Shown here piece after piece: positions 40,201-56,195 of a stretch of 64,000 nucleotides of DNA. The stretch is taken from positions 16,526,111-16,590,110 of the forward strand of contig NC_092576.1 of NCBI RefSeq assembly GCF_037975245.1. The letters are read 5' to 3'. The stretch's first letter is position 1. Each line of letters opens with the position of its first letter. The notes under the pieces were generated by a model that was not told the DNA's origin, searched no databases, and saw only the letters and a program-made list of their open reading frames with translations. The position numbers and the translations under genes were made by a program. The DNA is from Apostichopus japonicus (Eukaryota > Echinodermata > Holothuroidea > Aspidochirotida > Stichopodidae).

Positions 40201-41087
40201 AATGATGCAGTAGGTCACCACATCAGTCTGTCCCAGACGGCATCTGTGCTTTAGCTATGATTGCTGCCGTTCCAACATTGACTTTTTCACTGCATGGCAG
40301 CTACATCGTACAGTGTTATTCCCTTGGATAGTGGGCTGTTGTCATTCATCTTGAGATTGAGAATGTTGATCATCAAATTTGTCTGAGAAAACATTAACAG
40401 TGCCAATCAAATAAATATCAAATGGTCAGAGTGTAGATGTGCATTATTTCAATTTTTATTGTACACTTCTCTCCAATATAGTTTGGGCCAATACAGAGCT
40501 CAGATCTTAAACACTGAATATTGCACATTTAGTCAACTTGGTATTACTTATGGATCTAAATAGACTTAACAAAATGACTTACAGTATATGCAAGGGAGGG
40601 AACAGAAGGCTTTATCAAATTTTTGTGTTATATAGATTTTTGGAGGATGTTAACTTTTAATTAGGTGCACTCAGCTTTTGTAATAGTTACATTATGGAAA
40701 TGTACTGACTCAATAACCTTTTGGATGCATGGCATTGTTATTTTGTACAAATTTTGGCTAGTTATAAATAAGACACTTGAATCACAATGCATCACTTGAG
40801 AGACTTAGATTAAAGGTATTCTGCATTGGCCCAAATTTGATGCTGGATTTTCTAGTATTATATCCTTTAACTGTTTTTATTGATACCCTCACTGGGATAT
40901 TCAGACATCTTGCAGTACAGTGGTGTCTAGAATGTCTGAGAATATTTTGGAGAGTAAAGACTTCCAAGAACTTTTTGAAAAGTTCTAGCAATTATAGCAT
41001 CTTTTATTCAATACAGGCTACTTGTAAGTTACATTTGCATGGTGACTTCAGTCTATAATAATCTAGGCATAGCTACTGTACAGTATA
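37294..41087. other. Right-arm unique sequence, no gene recognised
   Basis: Counterpart of 3,402-7,184. It includes the mirror of the 129-codon frame at 38,422-38,811 (minus). Confidence 0.45.
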
Positions 41088-41688
41088 GTAAAGGCTTCAT
41101 AATTGACGCACCCCCGTAATTGACGCACCTTAAATTATTACTAGCAACGATACAGCAGGCCACCTAAACTTTTTTGCAGCCAAACAGAATTACATATTTC
41201 ATGAGTTTGAATCCATTTGAGGTATTTGCTGACCAAATTGTGGTATTTTTTAAGCTTTTAACACCCTCCCCCCAGTTTTGCACATTTTTTGGCCATTTGG
41301 AAATCTTACACCCTTAAAATACCCAACATTACCTCAATATGAGAACACTACTCTCTGGGACATGACCTGTCAGAGCTTAGAGGCTCAGAGCATAGCAAAC
41401 AGCATCTAAAGTCAATGGATGTATACTAAGGCCTACACTACAGTTAGCTTATCGACGAATGTGTCAATTTAGGGGTATGAAAGAACTTGACACGGCAGAC
41501 ATTTTGTGGTCAAATTCTGCTCAATTGTACGGTGCATAAGCACAGAACCTTAAATATTTTGAGATTAGAACATTTCTGAGGAACTACACATATGAAAAAC
41601 ACATACAGTTGAGTAATTTGGATTTTTCCTTGATAGATATCATTGATCAAATCCTTAAGTGCGTCAATTATAAGCCCACCATGCTACA
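41088..41688 (-). mobile_element. GACGCAC-ended MITE, full copy (right arm, outer)
   Basis: Mirror of 2,800-3,401, running from GTAAAGGCTTCATAATTGAC to GTCAATTATAAGCCCACC. Both terminal repeats are present. Confidence 0.75.
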
Positions 41689-42379
41689 GTATCTGGTCAT
41701 GATTAGGGCAATGTACAGTAACATAATTGTCCAGCAAAATCTAAGGCCATATATGGTACATACATGCACAGTAGGCTAAGAAGTTAAGCTGACCTACTTG
41801 AAATCTAATTTCTCTGGCAGTTGGTAGTAATTTGTAGCTCAAACTACAGACCAGTTTACCCTTGACCCAATGCTAAGGTAGTGTTAGGACTTGGACTATG
41901 GCCCTAGGCTACAGCCGAACGTAGGCTAGGCCTTACAAGTTTTAGGCTAGAAGCTATTCTAGACTATAGTATTGAAATATGGGTATGAACAAATAACGTG
42001 AAGCTGTATGCAACAACGTTACAATATCAACGTTATTAATATCACCAAACTTTATTGACTAATCTCATGGACCTTACCTGAAGTTGTTGGTGAGACGTTT
42101 TCGTTTTAACGGTACTTTTTTAAGAAAAAGTCAACAAGGAAAGAACCTGGGCACAAAAACCAAACTACCCGGCGAACGACTGACCCGATATCAAGCCCAG
42201 TCCCCTTGCATCGAGAGGAAACAGATACTACACATCATCTTATATTAGCCGAAACTGTTATTGGGTTGCATGCAATGCAGCCGACGGGTATGCTTTAGCG
42301 TTAGCCCTGGCGTATACAGTGTACACAGTGTAGAGCGTATACACTGAATACAGGCTACTGCCGCTGTCAAGAAAACTAC

Positions 42380-45855
<3,476 letters not shown>

Positions 45856-45884
45856 CACTGAAAAAATAAACTAGTCAATATTGC

Positions 45885-46115
45885 CACGGACTAACGTTAA
45901 AGTAGTATGTAACGTTAGTCAATGCACCTGGACTAGCAAAAATCTTCGTTTCATCACTGCTTCTTAGTCAGTTTACACTGACTAAGGAAAATATTATCGC
46001 AGCTCAGTCGGTGGCGACGGACTAAGGTATTTTAACCCATGGACTAAGAACGATACGGACACCCGATTTACGCCATAATCGTAGCTTAGTCGGTGTCGAC
46101 GGACTAATGTATTTT
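45885..46115. promoter_or_regulatory. Subterminal repeat cluster, left end of copy A
   Basis: GGACTAACGTTA, AACGTTAGTC, GGACTAGC, CTGACTAAGG, TCAGTCGG, CGGACTAAGG, GGACTAAG, TTAGTCGGTG and CGGACTAATG follow one another within 230 bases. Mixed orientations of one short word at an element end fit transposase-binding sites. The same cluster opens copy B near 53,992-54,215. Confidence 0.6.
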
Positions 46116-46361
46116 AATCCAATTCGATTCAATTCAATTTCGAAACCGAGAGGCAACGGCAGCTTGCTGGGCTTGGCATAGTTTCATACGATCACTCTAA
46201 GCAAATTTCAACCGTAAATCACCCAAGAAGGTCTTTAGAATAATGGAGGTATTAACTGCCTTCATTGGCCTACCTGTTATTCCTTAAACTTGAAGGTAAA
46301 ATTAAGGTTAATTGTTAGGCCACTGGCACTAGTACTGTATTATGGTTAGTGTTACGCTACG

Positions 46362-46961
46362 CAGTATCATGGTGGGCTCATAACTGACGCACTTAAGGAT
46401 TTCATCAACGATATCTATCAAGGAAAAATCCAAATCACTCGACTGTATGTATTTTTCATATGAATAGTTCCTCAGAAATGTTATGATCTCAAAATATTTA
46501 AGGTTCTGTGCTTATGCACCGTACGATTGAGCAGAATTTGACCACAAAATGTCTGCCGTGTCAAGTTCTTTCATACCCCTAAATTGACGCATTCGTTGTA
46601 AAGATAACTATAGTGTATGCCTTAATATACATTCATTGACTTTAAATGCTGTTTGCTATGCTCTGAGCTTCTAAGCTCAGACAGGTCAGGTCCCTGAGAG
46701 TAGTGATATATATTGCGGTAATGTTGGTGATTTTTAGGGAGTAAGATTTCCAAATGACCAAAAAATGTGCACAACTGGTGGGAGGGAGTTAAAATCTTGA
46801 AAAATACCACAATTTGGTCAGCAAATAGCTGAAATGGATTCAAACTCATAAAATATGTCATTCTGCTTGACTGCAAAAACTTTAGGTGGCCTGCTGTATC
46901 GTTGCTAGTAATAATTGAGGGTGCGTCAATTACGAGGGTGCGTCAATTATGAAGCCTTTAC
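46362..46961 (+). mobile_element. GACGCAC-ended MITE nested in copy A
   Basis: Close relative of 2,800-3,401 in the same orientation. It has CATGGTGGGCTCATAACTGACGCAC at one end and a doubled GTGCGTCAATT ending in ATGAAGCCTTTAC at the other. Copy B lacks it: there 'gtgtaacgctaccgttgtc' runs on without interruption (54,454-54,472). A 5-bp duplication GCTAC/GTAAC with one mismatch is possible but not certain. Confidence 0.82.
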
Positions 46962-47777
46962 GTGTAACCGTTGTTACGCTGGCGTTTCGCAATACACAAG
47001 TGCAATAACAGTGAGTAGCCTATAGGCTTCTACTGGGTACTGCAGTGTATTCTCAACACTAAAGTGTGCATTCTAAACACCAATTAACAATGTGTTATGT
47101 GTGTATTGGGCTAGATTGAACAGTGGCACATAATCTTCTAATTTATTCCCAAACAAATGCTGGGACTATTAGTCTCAATAGTTTATTTGAAGTCCACACT
47201 CATTTGGTAAAGATTTCCTGTAATTTCCCATGTGAATCTAAATGGGTCGGCTATGTGATATCGAATAAGCAAGGCTAGACCTTCAAACTTACAGTCACAG
47301 TAGGCTGAACAAATTATGTTGGCTAGTCATCGGTATTATATACTTTAGTACTATATACTAAAAAGACTAAATCAAAACGACCGAAAGACAAACTTAGTGT
47401 AACAAAGTACTGATTCTTTCTAGCCTAGGTCTAAACAGGCTTGTTATGTGAGCAAGCAAAATAACAACTATAAACGATAAGGCCTATAAATAAGTTGGCT
47501 CAGTGCATTTGTGTTTTTAAAAGTTGATATTGTTATAGATCATAAAAACAAACAAAGATTTAGCCCATGTTTTATTATCTCTGTACTCTGGGCATTTGAT
47601 TCTGGTTGCAATGGTGATGACACTCACCTGGTTCAAATGTTCAGCTTTATACAGTCTGCTTCAAACTTTGGGATTGTTTTTTTTAAGCTATAGTGGAAGC
47701 AAATCTCACATAACTTTGTGGTGACAACTTTATTTTTTTTTTTCAAATGATGAATACTTTGCTGTTTCTTTTTCCAG

Positions 47778-47972
47778 GAAGAATTGAAAAGCCAAATATC
47801 CAAGTCAAGGGTGAGGTTTCCTGTGATGTACGACACCAGTGTGGAGGCAACAGCAGAAGAGGAGAACTGTGTTATATATGGCTTAAAGACATGTTTTAAG
47901 ATGATATATTGGTACCCTTTGCAGAACAAAAGAGTTTATAAGAGAGTCCAAATAGCTAAGGAACAAGTACCA
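47778..47972 (+). pseudogene. Exon-like remnant in copy A (unrecognised protein)
   Basis: A pyrimidine-rich tract and CAG precede 47,778. The frame then reads EELKSQISKSR and continues through EEENCVIYGLKTCFKMIYWY to a stop near 47,972. Copy B (55,848-56,101) keeps the central peptide but needs a frame change: it has four extra bases at 'tacagtacgac'. It then stays open longer, through a basic stretch (KKQRNKYHREKRWK). A splice-donor-like AAGGGTGAG lies near 47,807. This may be a decayed transposon exon or a captured host exon. I do not recognise the protein. Confidence 0.3.
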
Positions 47973-48121
47973 TAGAGAAAAAAGACGGAAGAGTGAGTTT
48001 AACTATTGTACCCAACTGTTTAATGATATTAAAGATACTTTTCATAACCTGTTTTAAAAAAAACAGTCTGGTATATCATTTACGTGCAAGCTTCATAAAT
48101 TTGGTAAAATTTTTACTGATT

Positions 48122-49440
48122 TGTAGAGCGGGAGCCCAGAGGGTTTGGTTAGCTGGGAAGGTAACTAATTGCCTGGTACATCACAATGTTCACAGTGCAT
48201 TCCTGTATATGAAACCAGACGACTGGCAAACCGGCTGTGGTGGGTGTGGCTGGGAGAGTAATTTTAAAGTCACTTGATAGCTAACCTAGATCAACTTTCA
48301 TGGTAACCACATCAAAGTAAGAACAATGTGTCAGGTATGTCCCCAAGAGCAACAAATGGCCATTGCCAGTAATTATTGGTGGCGGGGTACGGTAGCCCTG
48401 CCAGTGATCAATGATTGACCCCTCACGGCTGACCTAGGTCAGCTCATGAGGTAACCACTTGAAACCTACTTTAAAATGTTGGTTAGGACTTCAGATACAA
48501 GGGATGGGCATTGCCAGTAATTTTTATTGGTGGGGTACCCCTGCCAGTAGACCCCCAAAATGCCCACCCCCCCATTGACCTAGATGAGCTCATGATGTAA
48601 CCAGTTGAAAACTTACTGGAAAATGATAGGTATCACTTCATATGCAAGGGATGGGCATTTCCAGTAATTTATATTGAGGGGGGTACCCCTGCCAGTAGAC
48701 CCCAAAAATGCCCATCCCCTGATTGACCTATGACCTGAAACTTGGTTTCTTTTCCAGTAGTTTTTTTGGTCACACCAAAAGCTCACCTAGTTTAATAAGG
48801 GAGGGGGGGTGGCGGACTCGGGCAGTGCTGGCCCACCAATATAAATTACTAGAAATGCCCATCCCTTACATATGATGTGATACCTATCATTTTCCAGTAG
48901 GTTTCAATTGGTTAAATCATGAGCTGACCTAGATCAATGAGGGGATGGGCATTTTGGGGGTCTACTGGCAGGGGTACCCCCCCAATATAAATTACTGGAA
49001 ATGCCGATCCCTTACATATAGAATCCTGCCAATCATTTTCCAGTAGTTTTCAACTGGATACTTCATGAGCTGACCTAGGTCAATGAGGGAAGGGGCATTT
49101 TGGGGGTCTACTGGCAGTGGTACCCCACCAATATAAATGACTGGAAATGCCCATCCCTTACATATGAAGTGATACCTGTCATTTTCCAGTAGTTTTCAAC
49201 TGATTACATCATGAGCTCATCAAGGTCAATGGGGGATGGGCATTTTGGGGGTCTACTGGCAGGGGTACCCCACCAATAAAAATTACTGGCAATGCCCATC
49301 CCTTGTATCTGAAGTCCTAACCAACATTTTCCAGTAGGTTTCAAGTGGTTACCTCATGAGCTGACCTAGGTCAGCCGTGAGGGTTCAATCACTGATCATT
49401 GGCAGGGGTACCCCACCACCAATAGTTACTGGCGATGATT
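48122..49440. repeat. Inverted array of about 144-base units in copy A
   Basis: Forward units start with ATGGG/ATGGCCATT.CCAGTAAT near 48,357, 48,505 and 48,650. Reversed units with ATGCCCATCCCTTACATAT follow near 48,856, 49,000, 49,147 and 49,294. The turning point is near 48,780. Each unit contains GGTACCCCTGCCAGTAGACC and a GACCTAGGTCA palindrome. The outer end of the right half is missing compared with copy B: 'ggcgatg' jumps to 'attctgtgcaaagc'. Such a structure can fold into a long hairpin. Confidence 0.82.
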
Positions 49441-49634
49441 CTGTGCAAAGCTAATAATTATTTGGTAAAGCTGCTATTCCTGGCTTATAATTTGAGGGAC
49501 CTAGATTTAAATGAATAGCTCCCAATATGTTATAAAATTTTAATGTAAATTTATGTTTGTTTATGCTAATGTGAGTTATCATGTGCTCTATCTGTATCTG
49601 TGCTTACACGTATAACATATTTTCTGTTCACAGG

Positions 49635-49674
49635 TCAATAATGGTGCAGATTTTTGGCTTCCTGAAGACGAGTG
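49635..49674 (+). pseudogene. Short exon-like segment in copy A
   Basis: A 40-base segment (GTCAATAATGGTGC..GAAGACGAGTG) sits between an acceptor-like TTTTCTGTTCACAG and a donor-like GTAAGC. In copy B (57,974-58,012) the donor has become GGAGGC and one T is missing. If real, it is a relic of the element's own gene or of a captured host gene. Confidence 0.25.
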
Positions 49675-49969
49675 GTAAGCCATTTGTAGATAAGAGAAAG
49701 ACTCTTTGTTCGTGAAGACTTAACTGGTGTCGATTTAGGGTACCACTTTAAAACGAAAGTCGTGAGGAACTCTTGCCCAAGATTCACCTTTGCATTATTG
49801 TGCAGTACTATACTTTTGCGATTCATGTTTAAATCGTTTGATCCATTAACTTGTCTTAACTTTGTTGGAATAAAATGAATTGTAGACATCAGAAGTTTTA
49901 TCAGAAATAAATATTGCCAGCGTACACATTATTTGTGTTTCTTCTGCTCTCTTTTCTTTCAGTGGTTCT

Positions 49970-50345
49970 AGTCAGTGAAACTAGTCGGTAGTCGGGTTTG
50001 ATTCTTTCAGTGATTCTAGTCAGTGCAACTAGTCAGTCGATACCGACTAAGAAAGGTTAGTCGGGAGAGGCACCACCCTGACTAATGTAAAACCTGCTAT
50101 ACACTAGTCGATGGCTCATATAAATTAGTCGGTAGAGACCGACTAATGTCACCAACTAATGTAACTGACTAATATACATTTACCGACTAAGATATTGCTG
50201 ATCGACTAAGCTGACGGACTAAGATGACCGACTAAGAAATCCAACTGACTAAGGAATAAATTAATCGGTATAGCAACTGACTAAGGCTATGTTAGTCGGT
50301 AGAGGCACCAGATGGACTAACGTTATGTTAGTCGGTGGACCAATT
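49970..50345. promoter_or_regulatory. Subterminal repeat cluster, right end of copy A
   Basis: More than a dozen GACTAA/TTAGTC words, many as ACCGACTAA or TTAGTCGG, in both orientations. The matching cluster in copy B is at about 58,360-58,715. It is longer than the left-end cluster. Confidence 0.6.
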
Positions 50346-50358
50346 TAAGTTTTCAGTG

Positions 50359-52139
50359 TGCTTGGCACCAATGGATACTAAGGTAATTCACATTGTTGCT
50401 CTTTTCCAAGCAACAAATGTGAATGTTTTATCATAATATGTGTCCCCCTCTCCACATTTCTTTCCCTATAACTGTGTTTAAACACAATGTTACAAACTAT
50501 GCACAACATTTAACTAGACTGGATATGCTCTGGAGGTGAAAAATGTAACTAGATAGCATTTCAATAAGATTTCTTTTAGACTATCGTACTTACTGTTACA
50601 TTGAGCCTGTGGGTTACAAATCCCGGTGAGCGAGCTTTTGGGAAAGAAAACTCTTCTTTTGTTCTTAGAAACTTGACAGTTGTATAAGAGTGACGTGCAA
50701 TATCAATGAGAAATGTTCAAAACAGTTCAGGAATACATTGGGTAAGTCTCGAAAATCAATTCGGGAGGAATCAGCTGAGCTAAACAAAAGTTATTTCTTC
50801 ACTCTTCAGAACCAGAGACGAATAAGCCCGTCCGGCTGTACCTTCTCTGGATGATATTGGGGCAGGTAGGGCAAGCTTGACCAAATAGACTGTGATCTGG
50901 AATACCAATAACACCTGAAAGAATCATAAATGCACCCAAATTTGGTCCAGTTTATCAAACTTGGTGACTGTAAGTGTTGTTGCAGATATAAACCTGGTTA
51001 CTGCGTACACAGTATGGCCCATATGTGTATTACACACCGTTCATACTGAAATATCTGAAAATCCATGATACTGCATATTGAAATTTAATGATCCGAGCAC
51101 GTGGAGTCAGAACTAAATTATATTTCTAAAAAAAAAAACGAGTAGCACCTCTAATGATATTGTCAAAATTGAAGTTGCTTTCAGTTTGTTTTATTAGGTT
51201 ATTTGTTAATATCAATGAAATTGATATTGCCCATTTTAGCTGCAACATCAGACCACATTCCAAAGATGTGTTTGTAGAAATTTGTGCATGATAATGAAGT
51301 CTAAAGTTCACTTTGGAGCAAATCGAATAGAACAGGGTAATATACCGGGTTCCTTAAGGTCCTTTGACTCTCTGCTTTGTAGAAGAAAGGTTTTTATACC
51401 TGTTAATTCCCAAAGAAATTGCAGGTTAATTGGTACCAAGTTTGACATGTAAGTTGGTGCAAAAGCGGTGCATACTCTATGCCTTGGACTTGTCTTTCTA
51501 CCAAGGCTCTCCCACGCATCTGCATCTCATGGCAATGACAGTCAATGACCGTGGCGTTCGACACAAATAACAAGTTGCTAAATATGTGTTTTGTTTGGTG
51601 CAATTGATGAAACGAACAATAGATGATGGCACGATTATATGTATTATTTTCATTCTCAGACTGCATTATTTTTATTAAGCTACATGTGTAGTTGTTCTTT
51701 GAAACCCGTATCCTTTAAGTAACCATCTACCGCTGACATGTTTAGAATAAACTTGTTTCAATATTACCCAAGTTCTTGGATACACGCAAAAAGAATGCTG
51801 TGTGTCCATATCTCAATGAATAAATGATGCTGGTATAACTGCATGAGAACGTTCTACATAATGTACACAATAATTCGACTGTTCGGCCTACCAAAGGGAA
51901 ACAAGAAAACAGAACATGTTACGTAAAACTGTATGATTTCATATGGAGGATATAACATAATTCTAAACGACGAGGCCATTTTCATCATAACCTAGAATAT
52001 TAAAGGGTTAGCATATAAACGTTACAAAAGAGGCAATTGTTTGTCACTCTATACATTTGTGTTTCTCATGTTAGAATTGAGCAATTGTCAGGATAGCTTA
52101 TCATAAACAAACGGTACGATGTGGACTCACTCTGATCAA
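50359..52139. other. Sequence between the CACTA-like copies, no gene recognised
   Basis: No supported feature. Frames at 51,126-51,311 and 51,403-51,666 (minus) carry no known motif. Confidence 0.45.
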
Positions 52140-52885
52140 TATACTTTACAACCCTTGGTTAAATATTACTGAACTTAATATTCCCAGTTGCTGAAAGAAG
52201 ACAATAAAATGTAAGAACATATCATAAACACAAATCAAATTTACACTTTATGGTCGATATATAATGATTATAGTAGCAATATTTGATAACAGAAAATGAA
52301 ACAAAAATATCACTTAACAACACCCTTCCAAATTTTGAAATGCGTATATGCGACTCTGTCACTGTGACAGTAAAATCCCTTTATTACTAAGGCTTGCCTA
52401 CTTTACAACCCATGGTTAATATTACTGAAATTTAAATTCAGAGTTGCTGAATGAAGACAATGAAGGTAAGAGCATGTCATAAACACAAAACACAGTTTAC
52501 ACTTTATGGTCGATATCTTATTATTATAGTAGCAATATTTAATACAAAAAGAATCAAACAAGAATAGCACTTAACAACACCCTTCCAAATTTTGAAAATG
52601 CGTATGCGACTCTATCAAGGTAAAATCTCTTTATTACCAAAGCTTGTCTACTTTACAACCTATGGTTAAATATTACTGAACTTTATATTCGCAGTTGCTG
52701 AATGGTGACAATAAGTGTAAACATGTCATAAAAAGAGTTTGGTTACACTTTATGGTCGATATACAATGTAGCAATAGTTCATAAAAGAGGATCGAACAAG
52801 AATAGCAGTACAACACCCTTCGAAATCTTGATAAAAGCGTATGCGACTTTGTCATTGTGACTTTGTCAAAAGTTAAGTGCTAATA
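52140..52885. repeat. Satellite of three units, about 245 bases each
   Basis: The phrase CTACTTTACAACCnATGGTTAA recurs near 52,143 (slightly worn), 52,399 and 52,639. Each is followed in order by TTGCTGAA, CATnTCATAAA, ACACTTTATGGTCGATAT, GTAGCAATA, CAACACCCTTC and GCGTAT.GCGACT. The third unit is shortened. Units differ by small indels and point changes. Confidence 0.85.
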
Positions 52886-53840
<955 letters not shown>

Positions 53841-54837
53841 ATCATTATCATCAGACAACTGGATGTAAACATTCGTGTACGTGACCTTAACATGTTATTT
53901 CTTCATATCACTGTCGGGCGGTTTGTTGGTATGGCAGCACTTTAAAATGAGCTCTGTTTATACACTGAAAAAATAAACTAGTCAATATTGCTACGGACTA
54001 ACGTTAAATAAGTCTGTAACGTTAGTCAATGCACACGGACTAGCAAAAATCTTCGTTTCATCGCTGCTTCTTAGTTAGTTTACACTGACTAAGGAAAATA
54101 TAATCGCAGCTTAGTCGGTGGCGACGGACTAAGGTATTTTAACCCATGGACTAAGAACGAAACGGACACCCGATTTACGCCATAATCGTAGCTTAGTCGG
54201 TGTCGACAGACTAATGTATTTTAACTCAATTCGATTCACTTCAATTTGGAAACCGAGAGGCAACGGCAGCTTGCTGGGCTTGGCATAGTTTCATACGATC
54301 ACTCTAAGAACTTTCAACCGTAAATCACCCAAGAAGGTCTTTAGAAGAATGGAGGTATTAACTGCATCATCGGCCTACCTGTTATTCCTTTAACTTGAAG
54401 GTAAAATTAAAGTTAATTGTTAGGCCACTGGCACTAGTACTGTATTATGGTTAGTGTAACGCTACCGTTGTCACGTTGGCGTTTCGCAATATACAAGTGC
54501 AATGACAGTGAGTAGCCTATAGGCTTCTACTGGGTACTGCAGTGCATTCTCAATACTAAAGTGTGCATTCTAAACACCAATTAACAATGTGTTATGTGTG
54601 TATTGGGCTAGATTGAACAGTGGCACATAATCTTCTAATTCATTCCCAAACAAATGCTGGAACTATTAGTCTCAATAGTTGATTTGAAGTCTACACTCAT
54701 TTGGTAAAGATTTCCTGTAATTTCCCATGTGAATCTAAATGGGTAGGCTTTGTGATATTGAATAAGCAAGGCTAGACCTTTAAACGTACAGTCACAGTAG
54801 TCTTAACAAATTATGTTGGCTAGTCAACGGTATTATA

Positions 54838-55403
54838 TGTTGCGAGCAGTCAGGATGCACGCTTTAGTTCTATTTAACCTTTTCATTTATCATTTTTTAG
54901 TATTTAATTTCCGGTCACGCCTAGGAAACAATTGCGACATTCCTTCACGGTCGACTTGCTTACTGTAAGAAGTATTAACCGTTTTTTCTCAGGAAAGCTT
55001 GATAGTCTGAAGTTATTATAACATGTGCTTTTAGTATACTGCCAAAAGAGTAAGTTGTTGTATTTTTATTGATATTTTATGTAAAAGTAACGGAAAATTT
55101 AGTATGTTTAGTTTGGTCTAATTGCACGTTTTTTTTCTGTCCAATGTAGTGCAGGGTTCACTTGCGCGAATTCAAATTATTCTGTTTATGTATATGCATC
55201 GATTCTTAGATTATGATGTTTTTTGACATTTATTTGTAATTCAAGCATATCTGTTTAGTCGCAAAATTTAAAGGTTAAGATTAATTAGTTTTCTCTTTTT
55301 GATCCTAGATTGAATGAAACTCATTGGCGTAAATAATAGATCAGATGATACAGTTTAACGCAGTTGCTAAAACTCTGGGTATTCTCTAGTCTTCGCCGGT
55401 CCA
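54838..55403 (+). mobile_element. Solo LTR of a retrotransposon
   Basis: 566-base insert that starts TGTTGCGAGCAG and ends CCGGTCCA (TG..CA ends) with the 5-bp duplication TTATA on both sides (54,833-54,837 and 55,404-55,408). Copy A shows the empty site GGTATTATATAC at 47,332-47,343. TG/CA ends plus a 5-bp duplication indicate an LTR left after recombination between two LTRs. TGTTGCGA-type starts remind me of BEL/Pao elements, but that family call is weak. The orientation is not established. Confidence 0.85.
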
Positions 55404-55847
55404 TTATATACCTTAGTACTACTAGTAAGACTAAATCAAAACGACCGAAGACAAACTTAGTGTAACAAAGTACTGATTCTCCTCTAGCCTAGGTCTAAAC
55501 AGGCTTGTTATGTGAGCAAGCAAAATAACAACTAAAAACGATTAGGCCTATAAATAAGTTGGCTCAGTGCATTTCTGTTTCTAAAATTTTATATTTTTAA
55601 AGATCATAAAAACAAACAAAGATTTAGCCCATGTTTTATTATCTCTGTATTCTGGGCATTTGATTCTGGTTGCAATGGTGATGACACTCTCGTTCAAATG
55701 TTCAGCTTTATACAGTCTGCTTCAAACTTTGGGATTGTTTTTTGAGACTATAGTGGAAGCAAATCTCACATAACTTTGTGGTGACGACTTTATTTATTTA
55801 TTTTTTTCAAATGATGAATACTTTGCTGTTTCTTTTTTCCAGCAGGA

Positions 55848-56101
55848 ATTGAAAAGCCAAATATCTAAGTCAAGGGTGAGCTTTCCTGTGATGTACAGTA
55901 CGACACCAGTGTGGAGGCAACAACAGAAGAGGAGAACTGTGTTATATATGGCTTAAAGACATGTTTTAAGATGATATATTGGTACCCTTCGCAGAACAAA
56001 AAGTTTATCCAAGAGTCCAAAAAGCAAAGGAACAAGTACCATAGAGAAAAAAGATGGAAGAGTGAATTTAACTATTGTACCCAACTGTTTAATGATATTT
56101 A
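55848..56101 (+). pseudogene. Exon-like remnant in copy B
   Basis: Counterpart of 47,778-47,972. After the four-base insertion near 55,898 the frame runs open from about 55,911 to a stop at 56,102. It includes EEENCVIYGLKTCFKMIYWY and a Lys/Arg-rich tail ending FNYCTQLFNDI. The protein is not recognised. Confidence 0.3.
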
Positions 56102-56195
56102 AGATACTTTTCATAACCTGTTTTAAAAAAAACAGTCTAGTATATCATTTACGTGCAAGCTTCATTAGTTTGGTCAAATTTTCACTGATCTGTAG

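Larger units (their letters stand above)
45856..50358 (+). mobile_element. CACTA-like DNA transposon, copy A
   Basis: Starts CACTGAAAAAATAAACTAG and ends AAGTTTTCAGTG, giving a 9-base exact terminal inverted repeat CACTGAAAA. TG flanks both sides, a possible 2-bp duplication. Both ends are packed with GACTAA/TTAGTC words in direct and inverted orientation (45,885-46,110 and 49,970-50,340), as known for transposase-binding subterminal repeats of CACTA/EnSpm elements. No transposase domain was recognised, so it is non-autonomous. It contains a nested MITE, exon-like remnants and an inverted tandem array. Copy B lies in the same orientation at 53,963. The superfamily assignment is an inference from end sequence and subterminal repeats. 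Confidence 0.72.

Noticed and set aside
47625-47645. tRNA B-box-like word GGTTCAAATGTTC
   Set aside because: No A-box or cloverleaf upstream; the same word sits in copy B within transposon sequence.
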